Assembly (NCBI RefSeq): GCF_000143415.4
Contig: NW_003314281.1
Location: forward strand, 1,434,983-1,498,982
Reading direction: 5' to 3'
DNA length: 64,000 nt
DNA from: Selaginella moellendorffii
Taxonomy: Eukaryota; Streptophyta; Lycopodiopsida; Selaginellales; Selaginellaceae
Made by a program: the position numbers and the translations under genes. Shown piece by piece: positions 10,534 to 21,959 of this stretch. Position 1 is the first letter of the stretch, and every line of letters starts with the position of its first letter. The notes below the pieces were generated by a model. That model did not search any database and was not told the origin of the DNA. It saw only the letters and a list, made by a program, of their open reading frames with translations.

Positions 10534-12757
10534 GGAAGGACAATATCAGTTGACACACATTTCTCACATTCCAACCACCATACACAAAAACACGGTAATG
10601 TTTTCTTTTTTTTTCTTCTTTCTTCTTCTTTTTGTCTCAGCTTCATATTAAGAATCTGACAATAACTTTATTTTCTACTGTCCCAAGGTACAAAGCTTGA
10701 AAGTCCTTTCCGCAAGCTGGCCCTTTGACAGAGATTGCAAGATTGAGGCCAATGGTTTAGATCTATAGTTCTGAGTACAGTGTTTCACCTTTTTTGAGTC
10801 GTAATGACATTACTATATAAAAATAAATTCTAAAAATCCAGTTTCTAAAATCTTTTTTGTGACAGAGAAATGATAAAAGAAATGCGTTCTGTCAAGTAAC
10901 ATATTGGATTATAACTCATGCTTGAAAAAATTCACTTCAAAATATATACAATCTTAGGAGTATATGTCAAAACAATTAATATGCATCACAGAATGTTTTT
11001 CTTAGAAGAAAATCACTCAGCTTGAGATAATTTTAGTATTTTCTTTTGGAATTTTTTTAACCAAGAATAGCATCATTTCAGGAACGTTTAGGTTCAGGTT
11101 TAGTAATGGGGTTTTAGCGGTTAAATTAGTATAAGTATATTCTAGGCATAAAAAATCACCATTTTTTTATAAAAGGGAGAAGATGTGGAAGTGGTGGTCA
11201 TAGCAGCAAAGTATTGATATAGTTTCCTCCAATTTTCATGCTTGAACTTCACACCCAACACCAGCCAGAAGTTGATAAGGTGATAGAATTTCCTCTCTCC
11301 AATCATTTTCCAAAACTAGAAGTGATAAATGGTCAAAGACTAAAAGAGAGAGTCCTAAAGAATGAGATTCATTCCCCACTAATGTGTCCATGCTTTCTCA
11401 TAGAGGTGGTGACAATCCTATTAGATATGGACTAACTTTGGTTTACAGGATTTTGATACACTATGAAATTCTTTCATTTCTTTGCATCCCCCACATTAAT
11501 ATAATTAGTTTTAATTAATAATATTGTTTTTTTAATTGCAAACCGGCTGTGCAGCAATATAATTTTTCATTTTTATTGCCTTTAAATTTCAATTACCAGT
11601 TTTTTTTCTTCGCATTAGAGATTAGCTTTAAAAGTAAAGATAAAGCAATAAAAGATGGGTCTTATTAACTATTTCTGTACCTTCACTTAAAATGAACTTG
11701 ATAATAGTATATATTTAATTCAGTTACTTTAAAAATTAATGTATTCAATGGATCTATATACATATATACATATACATATATACATACACATACACACACA
11801 CACACACATATATACATATATATATATATATACATACATACATATATACATACATACATACATATATATATATACATATACATATATGTATATATATATA
11901 TGTATATATATACATATACATATATGTATATGTATATGTATATATATATGACTGTAATTAGTTGGAGCACATTATTTATATGCACGTAGATCGAGAAGCT
12001 GTTTTCTCGCCGAGCATTTCTTCGTACGTCAGTTTGCCTCAAGATCAATCTTAAGGGACCAATCGATTGCAGGTTCCATCCACCATCCATGCTGCTCCCA
12101 GGACACCGTGCGATTTAACGATTCTGCTCAACGACACCTGGCACCAGTTGATTCAATGCCCAGCTCTGTCTTCCAAGCTGGCTGGCATTGCATGGCAGCA
12201 GCTTTCCCTGGAAAACAGTTGGATAGGACAATCTTTTTTCACAGGATCAAGCATTTAGCTGCTTGTCAATCACTTTAATTTACATCGATCTCTTTCGATT
12301 GTGTACACTTGATCAGCGTCGATTGTGCAAACACTTCAACATTTTGGCAGCCAGCTTCTTGTTTCGAAGACCGAGCTACAAAACTTTGAAAAGTATTAAC
12401 ACTCAAAGTAATTTATTTGAAATTCTCCTTTCTGGAAGGAGAGTTTTATGCGTTCAAGCTGTTTTTCCTCTTTTGACACCAAGCTCTTTTTCTTTTTCTT
12501 CTATGGGTTCATCTTTGGAACTTTGTGATTTCTGCAAGTTCTCTCAATTCCAAAAAGAAAACCAACCGCAATACAAATTCAATGAACTTGCTTGCCCCAG
12601 AAATACAAACACAGATATTTCAAACTGATAACTGCAAACTTGGAGGAGTTGAGAACACTCTCGTGGACTACAACATCCAAAAGAAAAGGAGTTTATGCTC
12701 CAGCTGGTTCTGCGTCTCCATGGTGGCATGCAAATCATCGTCTCATGTTTTGGATAT
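10534..12757. other. AT-rich intergenic region between the two MYB-bHLH modules
   Basis: No supported gene. It contains poly-pyrimidine stretches (about 10600-10635), AT-rich DNA with several short unrelated open frames, and the TA/CA microsatellite at 11755-11951. The 10.5 kb end probably holds the promoter of the MYB gene at 9686-10533. The 12.1-12.7 kb part has higher GC content, but its open frames match no family I know. Confidence 0.5.
11755..11951. repeat. (TA)n/(CATA)n/(CA)n compound microsatellite
   Basis: About 200 bases of alternating purine-pyrimidine repeat (ATATACATATA, ACACACACAC, TACATACATA) with several internal palindromes such as ATATGTATATATATATGTAT. It reads as an open Tyr/Ile/His frame on both strands, which is an artefact. 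Confidence 0.95.
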
Positions 12758-13563
12758 TTAAAACTTGTTCACAAAACTTTTTAGCGATGACTCCAAAGAC
12801 TCCTTGGCGAAGTGATCGATGTCCAAGGCCTGCAAATCCACAGACAAAATCCTAAGAAAATCAATGGAGAGATGGAGAAACCTTGGCACGGATGCAGATG
12901 CATGCGACGCGCGAAGCATCATCGACGGAGACGGACGCGTCCTGAACAATCAGCTGGTGTTGGCGCAGAATCCACAGCACACTCAGCAAGAGCCTGGCCT
13001 GCATCCTGCAGCTCATGTTGACGAACACATCCGACTTGCATATGTGCAGCCCCACGCTAGCACTCGATCTCGCTGCTGCCGCCATCGCCATCGCATTCCA
13101 CTTGGGCTTGGAAGGATCCATGGCGGCGCTCTTGCGGTGCTCGAGCAGCATGGATCTCGTCGCCGACAGCTCCTGGACTTGATTCTTGAGCGATTGGATG
13201 AGCTCCATCGTCTCCTGCACCACTCCGCATCGATCCATCTTTCGTGCAGCGCAAACAATCTTTGAGTGATCAAGCAAAGTAACAAGTGTGGATTGATCAG
13301 GATACCTTTGAGGCTTCCGTTGTTGGTAGCAGCGACCTCAGCCGATCATACAGCCCTTGCAGCTCTTTCCTTCGCTCCCTCTCCGACCATATGTGATTGA
13401 TCCGCTGCGCGTACGTCCGGGTCTTTCCTTGCGCAAGCATCGCCGGGCCCAACCCAATGCGCGGATTGATGCTAGCAGCATTCAAGGGGCAAACTCCATG
13501 ATCCAGAAACACGGGAAGAAACTGACTCAAGCTTGAGCCCTCGCGCTTGACAGGCTTCACCAT
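12758..13563 (-). CDS. bHLH transcription factor (copy 2), RGE1/bHLH95-like
   Basis: Exons complement(12758..12829, 12882..13238, 13306..13563), 228 residues; introns of 52 and 67 bases, both phase 0. The leader of about 55 residues is followed by the bHLH: RINHIWSERERRKELQGLYD (basic region and helix 1), a short loop LLPTTEASK, and helix 2 DRCGVVQETMELIQSLKNQV. The C-terminal ACT-like part runs SVGLHICKSDVFVNMSC to QDASVSVDDASRVACICIRA, and exon 3 adds the last helix. Without splicing the second intron the frame stops at 12861, a slightly shorter product; the orphan exon in copy 1 favours the spliced form. It lies 431 bases downstream of MYB copy 1 on the same strand. A nuclear E-box-binding dimer is expected from the family. 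Confidence 0.85.
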
Positions 13564-13899
13564 TGATCGTAAACTTACACTCGAATGTGGTCGTCTAGAA
13601 GAGAAACTCTCGCCCTCGAGAACTTACACTTGCTCTTACAATCAAAAGGACTTTCTCCCCTCCACCAATCTTCTCGAGCGCTCCCCCACCACCTTTCGGT
13701 GGTGTAGTTATGAAACGATCGGCGTGGATGTTGGATACTACGCAACATCTACGCCGAGCATACATTTGCTTTTGCCAGCCAGCACAAGACACGGTTATGA
13801 TTTTAACGATACACAGATAATCTCTTTAATGCCAAACAATAATCGAACCACTTTATTTTGATGAAATAGATTGGCAAGAAAGAGACGCTCTTTAATATC

Positions 13900-13932
13900 T
13901 CCTCTCTCTCTCTCTCTCTCGTATAGATGCCA

Positions 13933-13992
<60 letters not shown>
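13900..13992. repeat. (CT)n microsatellite just past the MYB stop codon
   Basis: About 90 bases of CT repeat interrupted once by GTATAGATGCCA. It lies just past the stop codon of the MYB gene, so it is in the 3' UTR (GA repeat in the mRNA). The pseudogene copy has a much shorter version at 79-98. Confidence 0.95.
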
Positions 13993-13994
<2 letters not shown>

Positions 13995-13995
<1 letters not shown>

Positions 13996-14909
13996 TAGAT
14001 GCTACTGCTGCTACCGCTGACACTGTGGCAGAAGCTCAAATCCAGGCACTCGTCTTGCAGCTGGAGCTCAACCAGCGCTCGCAGAGGACATGCCTCGCCG
14101 CAGAGCAAGCAGTCGCCGCTAGAAGTGGTGCTTGCCACCGCCAGGTGATGATGATCCAAAAGTTGGACACCAGTGCTGCTGATGCTACTGCCATTGCTGC
14201 TGATGCTGCTGCTGCTGCTCTCGTATGCCATACCGCTGCAGGAGCTTTGCCAGACAATGCAACCCAGATCGCCATCCATCATCAATCGCTGTGCTTCCTC
14301 ACCTCCCTCTAAACTCTTCTCACTGTCTTGGCGAGGGAGTGCTGTTTCACTTGTGATCGAAGAACTTCTTCCACAGCTGCTAGAGCTCCTCCCCTTGGCC
14401 TTGAATCTGACGCGGGAGTTCCAATGGTTCTTGACATCGTTATCCGTTCTCCCAGGAAGTTGAGTAGCAATGTAAGCCCATCTACACAGCGAAGGGAGAG
14501 ATGTCGATCCGAAGCCAAACACTCGAGCAAAAGTAAAGTACCTGTTTCCAACCAATTCATGCAGTCGACAGAGAGTTTCCTCCTCCTGCTCGCTGAATTT
14601 TCCGTGCTTCAACTCCGGTCTCAAGTAGTTCATCCATCTCAGCCTGCAACTCTTGCCAGTTCTTTGCAGGCCTGGAACTCGAAAAGCCACACAACAACAG
14701 TCGATCATCAGAAACTTGCAAATTCCAACTCCGGAAAGCTTACCTGCAAGCTTGGGCACGGAGCTCCAGACTTGATATCCATACTGCAGGATGTGCTTCC
14801 TCAAAAGCTCGTCCTCTTCAGGAGACCAGAGTCCCCGCCGCAGTTTGCTGGACACTACAGCATCGTCTCCCTCGTACTCTTGTTTCGAGGCTGTCTCAAC
14901 TGAACTCAT
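13995..14909 (-). CDS. R2R3-MYB transcription factor (copy 1)
   Basis: Exons complement(13995..14481, 14542..14671, 14744..14909), 260 residues; introns of 60 and 72 bases at the usual R2R3-MYB positions. The start is the ATG at 14909 (MSSVETASKQ); the open frame continues upstream only through a TTG. R2 begins RRGLWSPEEDELLRKHILQY and includes [21 protein letters not shown]3 includes [20 protein letters not shown]. The tail has poly-Ser tracts coded by CTG/CAG-type repeats, a GDLGCIVWQSS motif and a Cys-containing end (LLCGEACPLR). The two other MYB copies in the window are its paralogues. It is a nuclear regulator whose targets are unknown. Confidence 0.9.
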
Positions 14910-15250
14910 CCTCCCAACTTCCAGGAAATCGGAAGCAAACACCCCGACTTCCAATCCAAGCTCTCTACGAAGGAATTGTTTCCCCTTCTGCTGTTTCTTT
15001 GTCCTTTTCCAACTTGAAAACGATCCAAGTCATGACAAGAGATCGGGTGACACACATTTCTCAGGAATTTAGTAACACGCTTCATGCAAGGCATCTTTCT
15101 CTGTGCCCCACACGGTGCCTTTTCTCTTAGCTTGTGTCTGGATGAGGCTCTGCAAAGCTGGAAAGTTCTCACCAGAAAAAAGAGTGAGAGATCAGAAATG
15201 CGCGAGAACAACAGAACAACTTACGCTTCCGATGGTTCCTGCGTCGGCAG

Positions 15251-16409
15251 TCAGGAGCCGGACAGCTTGGAGCAGTGGCGGTCGTTTCCCAGCTTCCTGC
15301 AGTTGAAGTAACCACACCGGTTGAGCAGCTCCAAGGTTTGGGTGCTGCTAGAATTGCTCGCAGCCAGCAACTTATCGTCTTCCTCGTAGACAACGTAGGG
15401 AGCTTGCTCATTCGGCCTGGAAAGCAACCGCTCCGCTCCTTTCAGCACATGATACTCCCAGCCCTGGACGTCGACTTTCAGCAGCGAGACACGCATTTCG
15501 TCTGGGATCACGGAGTCCAGGGTCAGTGTTGCAACCGTAAACGGAACCACGTGATTGCTTTTGAAAGCAAGCTTTGCTCCTGATAGCGAAACGGCGGAGT
15601 TGTCAAGCCTCCCAATCACCTATGAGAACAACAAGGTATGTAAAGAGCTAAAAACAAAGAGTACTATGTAGATAAAGCAGCCGAAATAAGTTTAGCAATG
15701 CAGGAAGAGGAGGTGTTCTTCTCATCTAGAAATACCATTATCACGCAATGCAGTAGTTTAGTAGTATGTTCTATCATGCAAGACAACGCAAAGAGATCGT
15801 GATCTAAGACAGTAGCACGCACTGCAAGAGCTTTGCCAAGAGAACAATCTTTCCAAGTACCTTGTGGAGCGTAATGCTTCCCGGAGTATCAGACACGGCC
15901 GCGTGAAAGAGCTTGACGAGGCTTCCAGCTCTGTTCAAGTAGACACCATCGCAGAGCTTGTTTAAGTTGTCCACCACTGGCTCAAACGCAAGAACCCTAA
16001 ACCCCATCGCCGCGGCAGCGAATGCAGCCATTCCAACGTTCGCTCCCACATCCACCACGACTCCCTCGCCCGGATTCCTGCCCTCCAGAATTTTCTGCAC
16101 CGTCTCGGAGATCTCCGGCTTCTGGAACAGCTTCCCCTTGATCACGCGAAGGAAATTGCGATTCGGCCTCTCCGCGCTGCCTAAATCCGCGATCGAGATG
16201 AAGAAGGGATACCTCACGCCTTCGATCTTGTTCGCGAACACCGGCCATCCCTGCTCCGATCTCTCGCAGGAGTACTCCGGGAATGCGCCGCCGATCCTAG
16301 GCGCCGATCGCTCCCTACCGCCCTCTAGAACCCTAAAGAAGAGATAGATCAATGCAGCGCAGGCGGCACACCAGAACACCAGAGCCTTGTGTTCTCGCCG
16401 GGCTCGCAT
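15251..16409 (-). CDS. FkbM-family methyltransferase, single-pass membrane protein
   Basis: Exons complement(15251..15619, 15861..16409), 305 residues, one 241-base intron after ...GSITLHK, phase 0. The start is ATG 16409 (MRARREHK). An N-terminal signal anchor (about residues 8-25, ALVFWCAACAALIYLFF) follows basic residues, so a type II membrane protein of the secretory system is likely. The SAM-binding motif I is VVVDVGANVGMAAFAAAAMG (about 110-130). A FkbM signature follows: VLAFEPV, then SLLKVDVQGWEYHVLKGAE. FkbM enzymes O-methylate sugars or related substrates; the plant substrate is not known. The divergent FHA gene starts 146 bases away. Confidence 0.82.
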
Positions 16410-16439
16410 GGTATACTCTGCAAATTTAGGGCCTGTCCG

Positions 16440-16496
16440 GAGGATCGAACCCTCAACCAACATGATCCAACGGCTGGTAGTTAAAAGCCGTTGGAT
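16440..16496. promoter_or_regulatory. T-arm-like box and hairpin in a divergent promoter
   Basis: GAGGATCGAACCCTC (16440-16454) is, on the minus strand, a perfect tRNA T-arm/B-box look-alike. Next to it ATCCAACGGCT (16465-16475) and AGCCGTTGGAT (16486-16496) form an 11-bp perfect hairpin with a 10-base loop. Both lie between the starts of two divergent genes. This may be a tRNA-derived SINE relic or a short foldback element; no A box or full tRNA fold was found. Confidence 0.4.
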
Positions 16497-16555
16497 TGAC
16501 ATAAGCCCTTAAAGCCCTGCGCGAAGAGATTGTAGAGTATCGAGAGATTGACGCA

Positions 16556-18582
16556 ATGCCGCCGGGTAGCGATCGCAGCGATCGGAGCCATCGCGCAGCG
16601 GATGAAGCAGTGGGAGAACAGAATTCCAATCCCTGGGGAGCGCTTGTGGCAGTGTCGGAGAGCGCCAAGCAGCGCGATCGGGTAAGATTTCTCTTGTTCT
16701 CTCGAAATATTTCGATCGGCGCTCACGGCGCGCGGGGCTTGTTAGGCGGATATGATGCTATGGCGCCCGGAGCATATGCTGGGACGCACTGTCCGCGAGA
16801 AAGAGTTCCTCTTCTCCGAGCCAGGGATCAGCGGTCTACATTGCACGATTTCCAGGAGGAAAGCCGATGGGGAGGAAGGGTTTGTGACCTACATCAAAGA
16901 TTCGAGGTAAATAGAGCGCTCTTGAGCATCGCTTGATATGGAGTGTGTGAGTTCCAGCTTGAATGGAACCAATGTCAATGGCCGGAAGCTCACGAAGAAC
17001 GTGGAAGCAGTGCTCAAAGACGGGGACTTGGTGTCTCTGTTGTACGTGTCCAACCTTTACTCGTATCTCTATCGGGATCTCGCCTCGGCAAAGCGAAAGG
17101 CCGTTTCTGGGGAGAATGACGAGAACAAAAGGCCAAAGAAGGACAAAGGCATACAAATATGTGAACCTTTGGCGGCGCATGGTGGCACTCAGGTTGGTTG
17201 GCGATTGTTTTGCTGCTTGCTGAACTAGCGACTTTCTCAGGATGCGGGACTGGAGCTACGAACAGCGGAAGAGTACAAGATGAAGCTGGAAGAAGCCTTG
17301 CGAGAGTAAGACGAAATGCAAAAGTGTCGAGCTCCATCTGAGCGCTTAACTTGTTTTGCTGTGCAGAAATGCGGCGCTAACAGAAACGCTGGAGAAGAAA
17401 CTCCAAGAGGAAAAAGAGAAATGGGAAGATGAGAAGCGCAGAGAGGCGGAGGCTCTGGAACAAAAAACTGCAGATCTTACGAAGGCAATTAACAAGGAAA
17501 AAGGCCTTTCCGATTACCTCAAAGAGGTCTGCAGGAACGATCCAAAAAGTTTGTTAACTTTGCAAATTTTTACAGGAGCTGAGAAAGATCCGTCAGCGCA
17601 TCGACGAGATCCTGGAATACGCTGTAAGACTATTTCTCAAGGCTCTTGTGCTTCTAACTTTACAATGGTGTTTCTTTAGAGGAAGACGAACAATTCAAGC
17701 GATGGCGCTGAAAATGCTGCTTCTGTTGAGGGCCAGCTGAACGAACGCGACGCTTTAAGGTTCGATTGCTTCTTTCTTCCATACTGTTTTCTAATCTACA
17801 CCGTCACCGTCACGACCAGGGAGATTCGAGTGAACGCGCGAGGATTGGATCCCGGGATGATGGAGGCCGTCGCAGGGCCCAGCAGATACAGGGGAGAAGA
17901 TTCTTCTGGTCTACCGGGAGCCGGAGCTGCTCACGGTGATGCTGCTTTGGACGTGCGTTACAAAGAAGTCAAGCTCACGACGAGCGAGAGCATGCCGTAC
18001 GTGCCTGAGGACTCGGACGAGGTGAGAAACAAGCTCCGGCGCGCCGCAGCACCACTCACGTCGGCCGACCTCCGAGCCAACGAGAGCTTGCCGGAGACGT
18101 CCAACGACGAAGAAGCGAATGTAGGAGGCCGGGGTGGCGAGAACCTGGCTTCAGTGGCTCCAGCGGCGGCACAGGCTACGAGAAGAGGTCGTCGTCACTC
18201 GTCCGACGTGAGATCCGACGCGAGATCACCGGTGCCGGGCGACGAGGTAGTTGGCCCGATGCCAGCCGAACAGGGACAGGGAGAAGATGTCGCTCTGGTG
18301 GAAGGCCCTCGTGTTCTCCAGGCAGGAGCTGGAGTTTTAGCGGCGGCGGCAGCACAGGCCGGGCACGGTGGCAGCCAAGTCGGGAACTCGGACACACAGC
18401 CAGGGGGTGCGCATCCCGTGGAAGAGCTGCTTGGATACAGCCAGACGCAGCAGCTCGAGGAATTCACGCAGTTTGGCCCAGCTCTCCCACAGCGTCCTCC
18501 TCGTCCACGCATGATTCAGGTACTCACGGAGGAAGCGCGAACTCTGCACAGGATCATCTTCCATGGACAAGAGATGCTGTAA
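16556..18582 (+). CDS. FHA-domain protein with coiled coil and SQ/TQ-rich C-terminus
   Basis: Exons 16556..16681, 16746..16906, 16958..17192, 17241..17305, 17367..17526, 17576..17623, 17680..17759, 17820..18582; all introns 43-64 bases and frames close exactly (1638 bases, 545 residues). An FHA domain fills residues about 45-120: LGRTVREKEF, SGLHCTISRR, then SLNGTNVNGRKL and LKDGDLVSLL. These are the Arg/Ser/Asn pattern of phosphothreonine-binding FHA folds. A lysine/glutamate coiled coil follows (about 210-290). The long acidic, Ala/Gly-rich last exon ends with GYSQTQQLEEFTQFG, a small SQ/TQ cluster. FHA plus SQ/TQ clusters are known in DNA-damage signalling proteins; no BRCT domain is visible, so the role is inferred only. 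It is transcribed away from the FkbM gene. Confidence 0.8.
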
Positions 18583-20289
18583 GTACGATGCTCTAGGCGG
18601 CGGGATTTTGATCTGGTACCTCGTTTTGCTTTCGGTTGTTTCTTCCCTTCTTTTAGCAGACTGATCGGTGTGGTACATACTTCTTTATAACTTCTTTCAG
18701 CGAGATCGAAAAACGAACTTTACACAGCGGGATAGGACTGATGGGCTAAATGCCTTGATAATGAAAACGGTTTTGTAACTAATTAGTAGACGGTTTTCCG
18801 ATTCATGGATATAGTTTTATTCGTAAATCTCGATGTAGTGCATTCGGTTATACTTTGTGCTCAAAACTATATTGTGGTGAGATTGGTATCCAGACCGTAA
18901 TCAACCTCGGGTTGCTCAGCCACAGCATCCTTGATCACTTGGCTTGATAATAGGGGGTATTGATTTATTAATATTTATAAATTTTGGTTACTATTTGGTC
19001 TACAATATAATGATAATGACAAATTGTGACCCACCTATGGTTTAAAAATCTTAATCACCATACAATACCGGTGATTTTATGCGACTAACGGTTGCCGTCT
19101 TTACAAGTACGAGTCTGCCCCACCAGTTTACAAATATTCTTGCAAATCCGACTGCAAAGAAGCTGATATTCAAGGGTCATGTATCCAACCGCATCATCGG
19201 CCCCTCTTTCTTGGACATTTCCGAGTGAGAAAGATTCAATTCTTCTTCTCCAGTCCGAGGTAGATAGATCGAAGATGATCGCCTCCTCTGTGGGACCTCC
19301 GTGAGCATGCTATGATGCACAAAGGCTCGTTTTTTGGGTCTCATCAGGATAGCGCCATTGTGCCCAGTTTTGATAAGCTTGGCTGGTAGTTGCCTTGTCT
19401 ATAATTTGGCTTTTTTGTATTCGCATAGGATTTTAAGATGAACGGATTTCTCAAACTTCCCATTCTGTGTTGCCTACTATTATTCACAACTGTTCTTATT
19501 CTTTTGCTCTTTTGCAGCCTTGGTTTTGACGGTGACAAATTGGCTTTTGTTCTGGTAACAGGCAAAACTACAAGTTTTCAGCATTTGCTTTAAAAATGCT
19601 TTCTTACTGAGCTAGTTTAATTATTGAGTTTTTAAAGCTAGATTTACTGATATTTGTTAGCTAACCAGAAATGCAAAAAAATATTAAAATGAAAACCACA
19701 GCAATCAAGCTGTGCTAAATGCGAAGCTCAATAATTTTGATATTTTATATCATTATGGAGTATACAATTCTTCTATTGTAAAACTATTTTATGTAAAGCT
19801 GTAAGAATAACGTCCATCATCAATCAAAATCAAGAAAAATATATATTTATCTTTAATATTTTTATCACAATATGCTTCTACTGTAAATTTTGACTTCAGA
19901 GAAAATATACCTATCTGATTAAGCTAACAACAAGGAAAATTAATTAATGACAGAAACTATATTCCCACATTCTAAGCACTCACATTAGTGGAAGTGAGGG
20001 GTCTTAAAATTTGTCCCTGGAGGGCAAAGTTTTTTGATGGTATAAATCCACTTTAAGAAAAGAGAATATTAAATTTTGTAATAGAAATATAATAAGGAAA
20101 ATTTTAAATAAGCTAAGATTAAATTTTAACTTAAAGAAAAGTCAAGCTTTAAAATTTCACTAACATTTCTATCTTAATTTCACCTTATAAATAAAAAATA
20201 ATATTAACAATTGGGGAAAAGGGGGTGCACTTTTTTAGCATTTGGATTGGGATGGTTATTTACCGTCTTTTCGATATATATATGTTATA
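18583..20289. other. AT-rich intergenic region
   Basis: No gene supported. AT content rises sharply after about 18900 and stays high until the gypsy remnants. The short frames present have no recognisable motifs. The first 300 bases probably include the 3' UTR of the FHA gene. Confidence 0.5.
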
Positions 20290-20860
20290 GGGGTGCAGAG
20301 TTCTATTGGTGCTTCACCATATAAACTCTTATATGGTCATGATCCAATATTATCAACAGAGTTGCCTTTACCTTCGCGATTGCAACGAGCTGCCAATGCT
20401 AGGTCGTGGGATTAGTATTTGACGAGCATCCTTCCACTGGTCCGAGCAGAGTCTGCCGAACACTTAGGCCGTGTACAAGTGGGACAACAACGGCAGTACA
20501 GCTCCTATCATCATCCACCTGCAGAATACAAAATGGATGATTTGGTGTTAGTCTGTTTTCCCCATCTTACGGTACGTGGTTTATTTAAGGGGCTCCTTGT
20601 GCAGTGGAAAGGACCGTATCGAGTGTTGTGGCAAGTTGGACCACAAGTTTATGAGGTTCGGCATGACATCTAGCAGGCCAATCCTCTAGAAATTATGTAT
20701 GTGCAGTAGTTGAAATGCTTCATATAAAGGGATCAGGAGCAATTAATACCACCTACAGATCTACCGATGCCTCCTCCTAACGTTCCTGTAGATCCCGACT
20801 CATCTACAAGAGAACCCTAATGGTCTTCCATTATTCTAAGAGGAGGGGATGATGTGAGGG
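20290..20860 (+). pseudogene. gypsy pol remnant, integrase C-terminal end
   Basis: The translation gives SSIGASPYKLLYGHDP (end of the integrase core), then YHHPPAEYKMDDLVLVCFP and LFKGLLVQWKGPYRVLWQVG, the tail region of Ty3/gypsy integrases. In-frame stops appear at 20415 and near 20670. LTRs were not found. Confidence 0.75.
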
Positions 20861-20914
20861 CCAAGTGTACGGCTACGATGCTATATACTAATATTAGCGT
20901 AGTAGCCTTCTCTT

Positions 20915-21690
20915 GATGAGGTTCGCGAGGCTTAACAGATTGAGCCGTGGATTCGAAGGCTTCGAGATGGGTTTGAGAATCCTGCATCACTTGCTGATGA
21001 CTTGCCTTTCCGGCATTTACATTCTCAATATCGCCTTGAAGATGGCTTTCTTTATTTTGTGGGGACGGATCCTGATGATCATTTACAACTGATGGTGCTT
21101 TCTATCTTTATTCTAAAGTTTCTCCATGCCTACCATGATTCTCCTATTCTAGGTGGGCATATGGGACATTGTCGTGTAACTGAGAAGCTGCGCAGGTCTT
21201 TCTATTAGCCGGAGATGCGACGTGATATTATCCGGTATATGCGTAGCTGCGTTTGGTGCCAAGCTCATAATACTCCCCCTCGGGCTGCAAAAGGACGGTT
21301 GGAGTCAATTTCAGTTTCCCGTTCATTTGAGTTAGTGGTCTTTGATCTTATGGGACCTTTTCCACGGTCAACTACTGGCAATGAGTATGTTATTGTTGCT
21401 TCTGACTACTTGACTCGTTGGGTGAAAGTTAGTGCTCTTGCTAGTGCCTCTACAACTGCTGTTAGATACTTCCTCCTCAATCATGTGGTGTTCTATCATT
21501 TTTGTCTAGAGCGGATTCTTTTGGATAATGGTCCCGCATTTATGGCTGAGTCATTTCATGTTTTGACATCTCGGTTGGGGATACGCCACACTTTCACGAG
21601 TGCTTATCATCCATAATTAGACAATCTGGTGGAATGGCTCGTTCGGACATTCAAGGGGATGATTGCGAAGTATGTGAACTTGTTCATAGG
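20915..21690 (+). pseudogene. gypsy pol remnant, integrase N-terminus and core
   Basis: Reads LPFRHLHSQYRLEDGFLYFV, then HDSPILGGHMGHCRVTEKL and MRSCVWCQAH (HHCC zinc-binding part). The core follows with FDLMGPFPRSTTGNEYVIVA, SDYLTRWVK and LLDNGPAFMAESF. Stops interrupt at 21207 and 21614. These parts would precede the C-terminal piece at 20290-20860 in an intact element, so the order is rearranged or two elements are involved. Confidence 0.8.
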
Positions 21691-21768
21691 CCCTTTTTTT
21701 TCTATATTTGAACCCCTATGAATCGTCTCTCGAGTTGTTCCCTTTGGTCTTACAGTTTGATTTAAAAT

Positions 21769-21770
<2 letters not shown>

Positions 21771-21804
<34 letters not shown>

Positions 21805-21848
21805 TATATATATCTGTGTGTCTGTGTGTGTGTGTCTGTGTGTGTGAG
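21771..21848. repeat. (CA)n-(TA)n-(TG)n palindromic microsatellite
   Basis: About 30 bases of CA repeat, a central GATATATATATC, then about 33 bases of TG repeat with TCTG interruptions. The whole forms one near-perfect inverted repeat able to fold into a long hairpin. Confidence 0.95.
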
Positions 21849-21959
21849 TGCTTGGAATATGGAAAGGGAATACAGAAAATATGCATATCAATTAACCCAA
21901 AAACCCTAGCTTATATACAAGAGCGAATGGTCCGGATTGAAACCAGTATGAAGAAGAAA

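Noticed and set aside
11683-12090. 135-residue Tyr/Ile-rich open frame
   Set aside because: It is the translation of the TA/CA microsatellite and is open on both strands.
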